Positions 25,036-37,154 are shown, counted from the stretch's first letter. The stretch is DNA of 64,000 nt from Dryococelus australis (GCA_029891345.1 CM057009.1:311402166-311466165), one strand, 5' to 3'. The notes: a model not told the origin generated them from the sequence alone. A program made the numbers and translations.

Positions 25036-26214
25036 ATCAAATGGATGAAACATATATCACTAAACGTTGGGTTCGCTTTGATGATTTTGATAAGTATTGT
25101 CAGCTTTAATTCAAGCCACCAGAGGTGGCCACCATGTGACCTTTGTGATTCATTTCAGGCCAGGCTTAAAGATAACACATTGGGTCAGACAGACAAAAAC
25201 ATCCTCACATCTGAATACGAGTGGCACCTCTTTGAGTCAAATAGGAGGTACAATACAAAAAGTGAAGATACCAAAATGACTTAAACAACTCCCACACATA
25301 AAGTACTAACACGCGATCTTCAAAAGCGTTTGCTCACAGCATTCCTAACAAACTGCATCAGTTTTTATAAATGTAAGTTGTGGACATTGAACTACACCCT
25401 TTTTGATTCATCTGACAAAAGTAATCACTGCATAATGTGGGACGAAAGTAAAGCAGGGCACGGAGGTGATAAAATATCATTAGCTATTTTTAAATGGGCT
25501 GACAGTGTAATCCCTACATCAGTTGTAAATGAAATTACATTATGGTCAGATAATTGTTATGGCCAAAATAAAACATTGCCATTATCATGTGTTTCTTCTG
25601 GATAATGAACATGTATCCACAAATTAAATGTGTAAACTTAAAGTTCCTCTTTAAAGGACACACACATATGGAGGCCGACACCATCCATTCATTAATAGAA
25701 AGAAAAAGGAAGAAAATGAACAATATGACAATCCTGACCCCGTGGGACTAACAGCAGATGGTGCGACAGTGTTCGAGCAGTTATCATGTGCACATGGGAC
25801 AAGAAGAATTTAAGCAATTCACTTCACTTTTTTCAGGAAGAAGTGCGCCATTTATTTACAGGAAAACAAGTGTTGAAAAAAAAGGAGGTTCTCCTCTCAA
25901 CTTGTGTTCAAATTCAAGTGTGGCAGGAGAACATTGGTATGCTATACATGAAATCATCCTTTGACAGTGAGTTTGACACAACTGACCTTAATAGATTGAA
26001 AAGGAGAAGTGGAAGATTTGAGGAGGAGAAGTTTCCGACAATTCTACCAGTGAAGTCACCAGTCCCAATCTCTAACCAAAAATTCAATGACCTAATTTCA
26101 CTGTTACCTTATGTACCTAATGTTTGTCATGCCTTTTATAAGAATCTTAAGAACAGCAGTGTCAACAACCGAAACTATCCTGAGAGTGCTGACAGTAATT
26201 CATGTGAGCACTAA
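25036..26214 (+). pseudogene. DUF7869-type transposon-associated protein, decayed
   Basis: The conserved order of this repetitive animal family is visible: a CDLC cysteine pair near 25135, then a charged helix, then IMWDESKAGHGGDKISLAIF near 25435, the signature LWSDNCYGQNK near 25540, and after a frameshift FKGHTHMEADTIHS near 25655, which matches the usual histidine/aspartate block. The C-terminal part (25786-26214) includes LLPYVPNVCHAFYKNL. Frameshifts or stops occur near 25284, 25603 and 25730. The family is multicopy in arthropods and cnidarians and is thought to be mobile-element derived with an RNase H-like core; its reaction is not established. There is no evidence that this copy is active. 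Confidence 0.75.
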
Positions 26215-27845
26215 AATGCATTCTTCTTTAATACAGTTAGTTATTATTGCCAAATTAAGATAGTATAACACTTTTATTTTTTGCGTTCAACTTCCTAATA
26301 TTTGCTACATGTTTATATGTGCATGAGGGACTCTCGGTGAACTCTAGAACACTGCTGACTGCTGGGACCTGGACTAAACTGAGATGGGACTGAATAACAT
26401 GTGATACTGACTTTACTGTAAGTATAGGAACTGTCAAATATGGACATATAATTTGTAAAATAATTTAATAGGTTTTGATACACTGTCTATTGGGACTGAT
26501 TTTTATATTATTTAATTACGTTAACTTCTTTGAGGCATGTGTAAATCGTTTCGATTGAATTCGTCAAGTGCTAATAATATATACAAGGTATTGATTCGAG
26601 AGCATTTGTCTGAAGTTTTTGTAAATAATTTAATAAATTATAATTAACTCTTTTATTTAATTAAGATATCCATTCCTTACAGAATGTTGTTATGAGTAGT
26701 ATGGGCGTGCCGATTCTACTTCACTTTTGAATAATCGGATTATCGATTTGATATCAAATTTATTGATCATATTAAGTATGATCAGATCTTAATCGGATAA
26801 AAAATTTGATAACCCGATACTCTTAATCTGATAAAATAATTTTGATTGAGTGATCCAATAATTTAATTGAATGAATCAATCTGCTTTTTTTAATTTTATG
26901 TGAATTGATATGTGAATAGTTTGGTGCAAGAGTGTGCTAAAGGAGTTAATGTATTTTTTGGGTTGGGGAGCGGCATGGTGCATCCTCACCCTTGGAGCTC
27001 TGGGATTGTATGAGGTTGGGCTGTGGTGGGGAAGGTATATATATCTATTGTGTAAATTTTTGAAGCACAGCTCTGGTAGGTGTCGACCCTCTAAGCTCTG
27101 GAATTGTACTGAGGTGGACTTCTGTTGGGGAGGAGGTATACAATTGAGGTATTGTGTAATATATTGATTTTTTTTAAGTATTTTGTCTTACTGGCGACAG
27201 AGACATGCAGAGATATCTGAATATCGATTGTGCTCTAAATACATGATTAGTATAATATGAAATATATATTGAAAAATCCGGAAAAGATCTCAATACGATT
27301 TACATCCTGCATGCTATAAATAACGAAGGACTCATCAAAATGGAGCATATGAATCATAGAAGAAATTTAAAAAGTACCTTTTAATGATTTAAATATATAT
27401 CCGTTGGGTCGGGAAATCGCTGAAGGAATGCCTTATTAGCTGTGTGACGTACTAGTGTATCTGAGGTAATGGTATATTTCTGTGAAATCAAATTATGAGA
27501 AAATAAGATATATTTTTTTAAAAATGAAATCTAGACCATCCTGTCAGATTAGATTAAAAAAGTCGTAAATGAATAACACCGATGACGTAACACACACAAG
27601 AGAAGAAAAAATAAATATAGAAATAAAGTAACAAGATATAGGTACAATTATACAACCTGAATTAACAATAATATCAGAACATGTAGGACATTGCACAAGC
27701 TGGAGAAACATGTCTGGTTGGTTACAAGTTCAGTGAAGGAATGATTTATAGACATGGAGGTTGCAGCCAATAGGCGACTGAGGTTATAGCTATTGGAAAA
27801 AAATTCGGAATACGTCTCACTTTCTTGAATTTTCAAAAGAATTAT
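26215..27845. other. AT-rich intergenic DNA with a ~105-bp duplicated block
   Basis: 26730-26880 is rich in 'atcggat/gataaa' variants. At 26965-27165 a unit with 'agctctgg.attgtat.gaggt' and 'ggtata..tattgtgtaa' occurs twice about 105 bp apart. No gene is recognised. Confidence 0.45.
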
Positions 27846-27849
27846 TACT

Positions 27850-28262
27850 TGCCTCGAAAATAATTTTCTGCATCAAAAAGTAAACTCGTTTATTGTCCAC
27901 ATGAAATCCTGCATAGATAGAAGTACATTTATTAAGCAAAACCAATCAAATAATTATCTTAGGAGTGGGACATCTCAATGCGAAATGCACAGGCAAGTAG
28001 GTTACAAATCGATAAAAATTTATTTCACGTAACAATTACACATTAAATAAAGATTTCACAATGCACAGGCAACTTTTCACAATAATAGCACATCCAAATA
28101 TTTGGTCACAGTAAACAATAAAATAATTAAAAATAACATACACACAATATAGATATGAACAATTTTTAACACACATTTCGTTACAGTCTTGCGAGATCAG
28201 TATTGGAAAGACACCTTTACGAATCCTAGCAGAATGACCCACGGATTATTAAAAAAAATAGT
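27850..28262 (-). repeat. Left arm of a large inverted duplication
   Basis: Its reverse complement matches 34475-35005 closely: 'cattctgctaggattcgtaaa', 'ccaatactgatctcgcaaga', 'gcttgcctgtgcatttcgc', 'gcttaataaatgta', 'aggatttcatg' in the same order. Both arms read away from the centre. The minus frame (about 28240-28036; SARIRK, FPILISQD, NEMC) has a homologous frame in the right arm, but no known domain. Confidence 0.85.
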
Positions 28263-28689
28263 AATAGATGCGTGCAAACTTCCAAATGAATGGACAGATT
28301 TCTACACTATAACCTATCGCAATATCAATTAAGCAACACCCTTATTATAAAACTCATAGAGAAACATTCATCGACGAATATGGGAAAAAAATCTTAACAC
28401 AGAAATACCTTTTCCCTTTTTTTTAACAAGTCTTTACAATAAATCTAATTTTCTTAAAATTATTACAAGTTTTCGAATTTTTATACAAATTCATTAAACT
28501 TTCTTCAAAAATTGTTAAAAGTCTTTACAATCTGAATGAAATTTTCTTAAAATCATTAAAAGTCTTTACAATTTGAATGAAATTTATTTAAAATCATAAA
28601 CTTTCGTAGCAATTTATTTCACGTTTTACAATATTTGTTTATTTAGTTACTTTTTAAGTATTTTTTCATAATTTTAATATATTCAAGAG

Positions 28690-29215
28690 GTGGGCTTTGA
28701 TTATGACTGTGAGTATGAATTATGGAACGAGAAAAAAACCAGAGGAAACTAAGCTGAATTCACCTAGTGTATACAGAGAGCACATAGCTCTGTCCTATTC
28801 TCTGCTCAGAATGAATTGGTTGGGTGAATGATGACTGTAATGAATGGATGTTTGGACCTTGAGTAAGTCTAATGAGTGTAATGTTTTTATGTGTGTGTGA
28901 TGGAGTGGTTTAGGCATCTAATTAAATTTTAACTAGTTTTAAAACATTTAAAGGGCGGGTTTTGGTTATGATTGTGAGTATGAATTATGGAACAGCTAAA
29001 AAAAGGGGAGAACTAAGTTGGATAAGGCTAGTGTATCCAGAAGGTGCATAACTTTAGCTCCCAAGCTTGTTCAGATTGTCGTTGTCTTGAGAAGGGAGTG
29101 TGATTTGATGGATGAATGAATCTTGAGTAACTCTAACGAATGAAATGATTATTGATGTATATGACGGGGTGGATTGGGAATATAATTTAGTATCTAGGTA
29201 TTTTTTTAAGTCATT
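28690..29215 (+). repeat. ~265-bp tandem pair
   Basis: 'gggctttgattatgactgtgag' at 28692 and 'gggttttggttatgattgtgag' at 28957 start two diverged copies that also share 'tatgaattatggaac', 'ctagtgtat' and 'ttgagtaa'. The pair lies inside the inverted duplication, between the left arm and zinc-finger copy B. The preceding 28440-28600 holds smaller repeats around 'aaagtctttacaat'. Confidence 0.75.
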
Positions 29216-29651
29216 CAAATTTGTTGGGTAACTGCAAATGTGGTGAAATGTGTTGCAAGTCATTTTAGATGGGTTGTAGTCCTATATTTGTGAGTTTTTA
29301 TTGAGAAGAGAGAGCGAATGTTGGCTAGTTTTAAGTTATTTAAAAAAAATGTCCTTTTGTTTAGGATGTTATTACTAAAACATTTATTACAGGTACGTTG
29401 TGGAGAGTATAAGGGATTCTTTTTCTCTGTTTTCAGCATTACATCTCTATTTACATATATTATGACGCTAATTATACTATTGTGGGAGAAAACACCATTA
29501 GTTAAACACAATTAGACTCACTTTCTATATCGCTAATGAAAAGACTGGATGCAGACATATTGTGTTTTAAAAACGAATAATGTAATAGAATTTTTTCCTA
29601 GAATTTACCCATTGCTCATGTTTGCAAATCCTAAAATTACATATTGTTCAC

Positions 29652-29684
29652 TATAAAAGGTGTGCACCTAGCAGTTTCATTGTA
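29652..29684 (+). promoter_or_regulatory. TATA box and initiator-like site upstream of zinc-finger copy B
   Basis: TATAAAAG at 29652-29659 is followed about 28 bases later by TCATTG (29678-29683). The first Met codons of copy B are at 29707-29712, so the leader would be very short (about 25 bases). The arrangement fits a compact TATA promoter, but this is unproven. Confidence 0.4.
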
Positions 29685-29706
29685 GAATTGAAATACTAGG
29701 AAGGAA

Positions 29707-30080
29707 TGATGTCTTTTCTGTGTTGGTTCTGTGGTAAACCATTTACAGCTCTATGCCTTATGCATCGGCATGAAATAACTAGTTGTGAAATGAAAGATTC
29801 AAGAAAACAGGTTCAGTGTGATTTCTGCCAGAGGCAATTTACACGGAGCGATAATTTGAAGAGACAACATAAAACTTGCAACATTATTCTATGCAAACGG
29901 CACCACAATCTGCTCCACATACACAGCATCCTAAGGCAACACACAAACAAACAGCATCACAGTTAGCTCCACAGAGTTAACCTACTGCAAAAGACAACCC
30001 TACTGAATTAGCTCCAAAAAAATTGCTATTAATTCAGGGACGAAAAGTAAGTAGATTTACGATTCCCCTGCCTCAGTGAA
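29707..30080 (+). pseudogene. C2HC two-finger zinc-finger protein, copy B
   Basis: The open frame starts at a double ATG (29707/29710) and encodes two intact fingers. Finger 1 (29721-29786) is CWFCGKPFTALCLMHRHEIT ending in SC, a C-x2-C-x12-H-x4-C layout. Finger 2 (from 29817) is CDFCQRQFTRSDNLKRQHKT ending in C. All metal ligands of both fingers are present, unlike copy A finger 1. The frame stops at 29966, but a +1 frame from about 29885 continues as a Pro/Gln/Thr-rich linker (QLAPQ, TELAPKK), so one frameshift probably separates fingers from linker. The LVDRL tail of copies A and C was not found here. It sits inside the inverted duplication facing copy C. The likely role is nucleic-acid binding. 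Confidence 0.6.
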
Positions 30081-32130
30081 GAGTTTATCATGTAGTCTCA
30101 AATACTACATACTGGGCACGGCATTCGCGGGTAGATTGATTGATGCACAGATAGTTAATGATAGGAGTAACACTGATGCAGATATGGACATCCATGTGAT
30201 TCAATGTAGGGTATTCACAGCCAGTAACAAGTACACTAAGTAATCTAAGGTTATTAGTGATAAGAAATCATGTAATCCAGTACTGCTCCATTACTCACCT
30301 CGCTTCACCCTCATCACTCTAAAGACCCCGGTTTCAAGACCTGCCAAAATCTCTTAACTTGCTCCAATGCACAGATAATTTTTTTATTTTGGTATGAGGT
30401 TTTAATATAGTTGAAAATCCATAAATCGGTTGGTGTATATCTGGGGGGTATTAAATAATGTCTGTTTTTTTAATGTAATACTGCACTTAGTGTCATAATA
30501 TCTTCAGCCCTGCCATCTAGAAAATCACAACTACCAATAAGGTCAATCTGGCACCACCACACACACATGCTGTTCCACAGCCATCATCACAGCTGTCTAC
30601 AGTTGTCTGCAATGTCTACAACAGCTTTCTGCGTTATCTACAGCCATTTTCAGCATCTCCTGCATAAACATCGATATCCCTCTCTCCACTCAAGAGAATA
30701 ATTCTTCCTAACTACAGCCATCTTCATAACTGCATGGAACATTTCTTCGACCCAGTTTCCCTTGTCAGCATTCAAGCAAGATATTAACTACTATTCACAC
30801 CATGGGATTACATATCATCAATTAAAATCTACGAATACAAAGTGCTACACGTGAATGTGTTTTTCTGCTGTTGTTGGCATGTGTGAGTGTCTGCAAAATT
30901 GCAATATCATGGATGTGATGTGCTGTACATAATCAATTTACATCCTTAATTTTTAATCAAGTGTACATTTGTATTCCTGTTTTGTATATATCTGAATAAG
31001 AATAATGTTTTTTAAATAATGTGGATGATTGTGTGCGTGAATGTTTTTGTTGTACATATTAACTTGTCGGTGTTAAATATACAAATTTCTCAAAATATAT
31101 GTTGTAAATATATATTTTTTAAAGGATGCTTTTGAAAAATAAAGTTTGAAAAAAAATCTTTGAAAAAAAAAGTAATGTGTTTTATTATTGAAGTCCCCAT
31201 GCCACTAATTTTTTTATGTCTTGTTATGTGAATGACCGGAGATGGAATGTGTCTGAAGATGAACTTCTTGTATATGAATAGTAATTAATATATTAAATTA
31301 TTAAAGCAAAATGATTGGTAACAACAATAAATGAGCAGGTGCCTAGCAGTGATGGTAAGCTGTTGGTTCAAATTTTTCTTCAGGTAGCAGGATGACTACT
31401 TGCTCACTTTCAAGAGAAATACAAGTTTCTCACTTCAGTATTCATGAAGGAGAAAAATATTTGTTTATAAATTAAATTATAAAATTTTTTTAACAAAAAA
31501 TTCCATAAAAGAAATATGATAAAGACATATTTTAAGGGCTGAGGGGGAAATATAATTAAAACTGTTTTAGAAAATTGGACTCATGAATGAATGAACGAAA
31601 CAAGGGAACTTGTAGCACTTTGAGAAAACCCCGTTGGCCCAGCTCAACTTGTAACACAAGCCTAAGACAAGAAAGGGAAAGGGGTTAGTGGTCTGACAAA
31701 AAATCCTTTTCAGAGCCAGGTAGACAAGCTCTCACCATCCTAGCTACAAGAATGTTTCCAACTGACCTCCATCACTACAGCAGCAGAGAGTGGCGGAGTC
31801 CATCGATTTTTACTTGTAACAAATCTATTTTAACATACAAAAACAAATTACTACTTTGGCAGGGAAAACAACACACTGGTGCTAAAATATACATAATTTA
31901 TACAAACATAAACACCTTTGAAAGTTTAATATGAGATAGTACTAGTTTATAATACAAATTGAAACAAATTATTACTTAACATAGAATATTAAACTTAAAC
32001 AAGATTGTATTATATTTCCCTATATGATAGTGTAGCCGAAGATCCTGGGTTGGTAGCTCTGAAAGTTTTCTCAGTGGTATTGCTGTCCAATAATGAAACA
32101 GTTCGTCCTTCAATGGCATTATCCTCAGGT
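30081..32130. other. Centre of the inverted duplication, no sure gene
   Basis: Holds a SINE 3' fragment (30277-30366), a CA/CT-rich low-complexity stretch (30540-30720), AT-rich DNA with AATAAA-like signals, and a repeat-like block near 31590-31700 (caagggaacttg, gaaaaccccgttggccc). A frame at 30080-30240 (LGTAFAGRLIDAQI) is open but unrecognised. Confidence 0.4.
30277..30366 (+). mobile_element. Main-family SINE, 3' fragment
   Basis: 'ctgctccattactcacctcgcttcaccctcatc' type sequence matches the 3' half of the copy at 45.7 kb. The tRNA-like head is absent. Confidence 0.75.
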
Positions 32131-32137
32131 AGCCAGT

Positions 32138-32735
32138 TTACCTATGTTTTTTAAACTTCATAAAATATCTAAGTCTGTCTACAAGCTCATTGGAATCTTC
32201 AGGAATTAAGTAATTAGTATACACATTATCTTCAGCTTTCTTCGTATCGCTTGTATATGACAACTTGTTGGTGCAATCATCTCTGCTGTCTTCACCTGAT
32301 GTTTCATCATAAATATCGACTCTACTTTGCTTTGAAGGAGGTATATTGTTTCCGACATTAGTCTTCGCAGTTATTGATGCCAAATTATGTCGAAAATCAT
32401 TACATTCATGTGTTTGTGTATATTCCATACAATCCAATCCTATTTAATTACTTGTATTAAAGTTAATTCCCTATCCATCTGTGTTGTTATGTAGTGTAGA
32501 TGGTATACTTCGTTTCTTAGGAGGAAGATTATTATTTTTACAGATCTTGACATGATGATTGAAGTTATCAGTTCGTGCGAACTGGCGAAAACAGTTTTTG
32601 CAGTTAATAATAACCTGAGATGAAGTCTTAAAACATTCTCTATTCTCATGTCTACACACATTGTAGGCAAACATGTATATTTTCCCACAGTATTTGTAGA
32701 GTGTAGTTTATTTGGTGATGCCTCCATTAACATTA
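32138..32735 (-). pseudogene. C2HC two-finger zinc-finger protein, copy C, with in-frame stops
   Basis: On the minus strand finger 1 (about 32700-32635) reads YKYCGKIYMFAYNVCRHENR then EC, with the first cysteine replaced by tyrosine. Finger 2 (about 32605-32540) reads CKNCFRQFARTDNFNHHVKI then C, with all ligands kept. A basic PPKKR follows. Two stops (at 32471-32473 and near 32447) break the frame, but the same frame then continues from 32437 with an acidic Asp/Ser/Glu linker and NELVDRLRYF, equivalent to NDLVDRL of copy A. Another frame stays open beyond 32138. Copy C faces copy B. Shared fingers and tail show common origin with copy A 32 kb away. Function is unknown beyond probable nucleic-acid binding. 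Confidence 0.55.
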
Positions 32736-32739
32736 AGGT

Positions 32740-34474
32740 AGATTAAAAGAATAATCTTCAGTGTGAGGAGAAAGTTTACTTCCGAATAGATGTTCACCTC
32801 ACAATGTCAGAAAATCGACTTACGTGTTTCTGTATAAATGTATGTTTTAAACAGTAGTGGGTTTAGTTAATAATGATAAAAATGTCGTCTACTCTAATAT
32901 TTGTATGTTAATTGTGGAAGTATGGGTAGTAATTCACCATGTAGTTGAATTTACATATGTTAGGTGGAAAATGTTTTTACTTGGTATTCGATTTAAATGA
33001 ATAAAGATTAATTGAATTTTAGGAATGTAGAAGAGGAGATGTGTTTGGAAGTATTTTGTATCAAATGTTTAAAGACTTTGCTTAATGAAGCAATTGTGTT
33101 AGTCGGGGCGGAGGCTAGTTAGTTCAGTAACCCATTTTGAGCTGTGATTGTCTAAACTGTGTTTGAAATATGTTCTGTTTTAAATGTACATATGTAATAC
33201 GAATTTGGTTTTTCTCAGTAATTTTTGTCTGATAATTCGTTATGTCGATTCCATAAGTTTTATAAAATAAAGTTATTTGTTTCGGGTATCTCTTTATGAT
33301 GTAAATAATTTGTTGTAAGTCGGAATTTATTATCCTAAATGATGGGGTGTACAATTACAAAATTGTCTGCATTTTCTTTTAAAATTGCTTAAATTCATTC
33401 AAATTATCGTGGAATTTGACATATTCCAGCTCCGATAGATGTGATTTCAGCCTAGATTTGTGCTATTTCATTAATATTATGTCGAAATTTATTTTCTAGG
33501 GAAATCTTTTTGTAAATAAAATCAGTTTATATCTGTACAAATATAAACATTATATGATAGATAGTTTAGTCGAAAAACTTGGCTGGGATGTTTTTTTAAA
33601 ACCTATATGAAACTTTGGTTATAAGTAAATATTAGTGTTGTAGAGAAGTCTACACATAAGATATGTATTCTTCTCTGTTATGCACATATATTTAAAACAG
33701 ATTGAAAGTTTGAATATGTATGCAAGTGTTGTGTCTTCCATCATAACAGTTGAAACTTAGGTAAATGGAATGATACTTGTTTGAAAACCAGTGTTCTTTA
33801 ACTCGCCTAATATTTAGTGAGTGAAAATATATTTTGCATGAAAATATACTTAGTTTCCTGGACTTTTGTGTGATTAAAAATTTATTTGAAGTTTGCTGAA
33901 AAAATGTACTTGAAACTTAAAGTTTCTTGGAATAATTTTTTTTGTTACAATTTATTTCTAACAATTATTTTATGGATTAAAATTCATTTTAGGAATTATT
34001 TTTGGGATTAAAATTCGTTTCTTGGAATTATCTTTGGGATTAATGAAACTTCATTTTAACTTCAGGGAAATACTTTTATCAGTGGGACTACGGAAAAAAT
34101 TTTGAATTCGCTGGAAGCAAACCAACTGGCAAGCAGGTCAACACCTTTGGAAGAGTCCAAACTTGGTGTCTTGAGGGAGAGCCAGGCAGGTGGACAGTCC
34201 CCGACGAGATGGACAAAGATGAGTTCTTGTATGTTGGTTGGTAGAGGGGGAGGGGTCGCCTAGCGGGTGCAGGCAGCCCTAGAGCTAGCTGAAGATGTGC
34301 TCTGGTCTAGGGATGTGGATCGGGGGAGGGAGCGCCTTGCAGGAGTTTCCAACCGTCCTCGCTACCGTGCACCATTTTTAGTTTGTGATTGAATCTCGCA
34401 CTGGATACAACGCTCTCTGCAGCTACACGCCACTGGTTATACCTCTTCAAAGGTCGGGCGTCTATTTTTTTTAT
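32740..34474. other. AT-rich spacer of the inverted duplication
   Basis: Repeats of the type 'ggaattatttttgggattaaaattc' occur at about 33930-34050. A GC-richer stretch lies at 34120-34440. I recognise no gene. Confidence 0.4.
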
Positions 34475-35005
34475 ATATATTTTTTTATAATCCGTGCGTC
34501 ATTCTGCTAGGATTCGTAAATGTGGATTTCCAATACTGATCTCGCAAGACTTGAACGAAATGTGTCTTAAAAATTGTTCGGATCGATATAGTGCGTCCGT
34601 CGTTTTAAATTATTTTATTGTTTTTCTGTGACCAAATCTTTGTACGTGCTATTATTGTGAAAAATTGCCTGTGGGTTGTGAAATCTTCATTCCTCCAGGT
34701 TAACTGAAAGTGATTAACTTCCATTTGGAATAATTCAAAGAAACTTGAGTTAAAAAGCTGGGTAAGTTTTTCTCAACATTAATTTGTCCGTGCTATTTTG
34801 AAATGTTTATTTGTCGATGTTATCGTTAAGTGGAATAATTCTTTATCTATTAGAAAGCTGCTTGCCTGTGCATTTCGCATTGCGATGTACCGCTCATACA
34901 ATAATTATTTCATTGATTTTGCTTAATAAATGTAATTCCATTTACGCAGGATTTCATGCGGCCGGTAAACGAGTTTTCATTTTGATGTGGAAATTTGAAT
35001 TTCAC
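34475..35005 (+). repeat. Right arm of the large inverted duplication
   Basis: Matches the reverse complement of 27850-28262, except for about 150 extra bases near 34700-34858. Homology starts at 'ttttttataatccgtg' on the inner side and ends after 'gagtttt..tttttgatg' on the outer side. The distance between inner arm edges is about 6.2 kb. Confidence 0.85.
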
Positions 35006-35975
35006 GGCGAATCAGTGGTTTCCGCTGATTCTAATTGAGAGTGTATGACATAGCCTATGCGCATCAACTTAGCAAATTATAAATAAGCCTTTGTTTAACT
35101 CTGTAAAAATTTAACACATTAGTAACCTTATTTCCTGAGTCTGTTGAAGCTGTGTATCTACATTTACTAAATGTAACTAGAAAATACTAGGACGCTTCAT
35201 TAGGAACTAGGTATTTGAAATTTTTATAATGCGTACTTAAGTATTTCAATCAGAGACAGATTTGTAACACTTGATTGAACAAACAACACAAGCTCACAAT
35301 ATCCAAATTTGGATACTCTTCCCTTCGATTGTGAATTATTGTGAAATTGTTAATATAAACATTTCATTGAATTAATCAAAGCTACGTAATAATAACTCTC
35401 AGAACACTGAAGAGACTTAATGGCGCCAAAACTATGCGCAAAGCCAAAATAAAACTACATAATTTTGAAGTGTCCACGTTTCAAATGGATGCAATTAATT
35501 TCACGCAACGTTCTTCTTACTTGATTACCCTATATTGGCGTACGGAACTGAAGCGTTATCTGTACGCCACAGTATGAAACAACGAATTACTGTAGGAAGA
35601 GGGAGATTTGCGAGCGCCTGGCAGCCCTGATTGGGAGTTCTAACAGTGGGATTGACCCCTTCGGTTTTTTGTGAAATAGTTGTTTGCGCGAATACGCGTA
35701 TCTCGGAAAATAAAATGTTCTGCAAATACGATTTTTTGTCAGAAATTATAAGACAATCATCTATACTCCCCCCCCCTTTTTTTTTTTTTTTTTTTCATTT
35801 TTGTCATATTAAGCGTATTCTTAGAGAGATAAAAATCATGGAAATGGTTAAATATAGCATTTTTAAAGTTTGCCTATGCAGTTTCCTCAAGCGAGAGAAA
35901 AATACAAAGCTACAGCCGTAGTATAATGTGTGGGTTATCATCGTGTGTTATAAATCCCTACTGTTACAGATCTTT
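35006..35975. other. Intergenic, no feature recognised
   Basis: AT-rich DNA with a C-run/T-run at 35768-35796. Open frames are short and unrecognised. Confidence 0.4.
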
Positions 35976-35979
35976 TGCA

Positions 35980-36470
35980 CAGTACAGCATTACTGCACGC
36001 CTTGCGTGTAGGAGCGATGAGGCGCTAGAAGAGTGTGCCAGTGTGTCGCCCCTTATTGCTCCCTCGCTTCTTGACCTTGGACGCGGGCGTCCATCCCACC
36101 CTTGAAGAGGAAATCGGTGGCAGGTGCAGTCCACTGCCGCCGGGTCTGTGCTGCCCGAACTGCGGAAGAGCACATTGTGCTCGCTGCGGGGGTTCCTAAT
36201 CCTTTCAAAGCGGCGGGGATGTCGAGCTCCGCAGGGTGGACGCTTCCCCGGGAGCCCAAGAAGTATCGCTTCCTGCCGGCAACACAAAAGGCTATTGTGG
36301 CGAGTCCTTGCGCCCCAGGACATCCAGAGGCGCGCAAGCTTGGGAGGTGTCCTCCAAGACAACTTCCTTCAAAGCTGATCCTGTGGTGTGCTGTCCTTTG
36401 TCACTTGCTGGCTTTCACTTATCCCGTGCAACCCTCTCTCAAGACAACCCTCGGCACATAGTTTGAACAC
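35980..36470. other. GC-rich, CpG-containing block, unrecognised
   Basis: Open on both strands: plus frames at 36102-36461 and a minus frame at 36362-35964. None shows a known domain. Its first 105 bases (ctgcacgcc, gcgatga, gtgtcgccc, cgcttct) have a diverged copy at 37155-37262, so at least the start is repetitive. It could be a CpG-rich promoter region or an unknown element. Confidence 0.4.
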
Positions 36471-36627
36471 TGTGTAGCTACAGGGGGGGGGGGGGCAAGG
36501 GGTAAGTAATTCCTATCCCAAGTGAAATAGCGGGAGTGTTCGAGGAGACAAATACTTTGTTAGCCTTATTTATTACTGGCCTTGTTACAGCCCATTTACT
36601 TCCAACTTTTTCTGAAACCCTGCTGTA

Positions 36628-36859
36628 GGATGTTCGCGGTAAAGTGAGCACTTTTGAGACCCTAGTCACTTTTTCCTTTCAGCAGTATTTAATCCTTTAT
36701 GAACCTTTTAAAATAATTATTGCCACGCAAGTAATAAACACAATGTGGTTATTCCACATCATTCGGAAGTAGACGTCTAAAGCTAAAATTAAATATATGT
36801 ATTGAATATTATTCCAAATGAGAGGGCTTTCAAAAGTGCTCACCTTACCGTGGACCGTC
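36628..36859. mobile_element. MITE of the same family as the 7-kb hairpin element
   Basis: The left end 'gttcgcggtaaagtgagcac' and the right end (reverse of 'gtgctcaccttaccg') are inverted, with TA flanks. The extended ends include 'gtgagcacttttga', as in the element at 6967-7999. About 232 bp, with no coding capacity. Confidence 0.75.
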
Positions 36860-37154
36860 TATAATGTACTACTTCCAGGCAATTCCCCCGCCTCATGCCA
36901 ACATAAATCTTAACCAAGAGAAGGAAATTATACAGAAAAAAAAACACACCGCACTGAAGTCAGGCACACGCGCTTTTACAATCTTTATACATGTGAACAA
37001 CTTCTACTAGGCAATGTCAATATGCCTATTCTATCTCTGTTTTCATTCGTATTAATTATGAATCGAATATTAGAATTAATTGTTAAAATGTTAGCGAAGG
37101 TTAGATTGAACCAATAAGACGATGAGAGTCGCAAAGGTACACACAGTGCCACGA

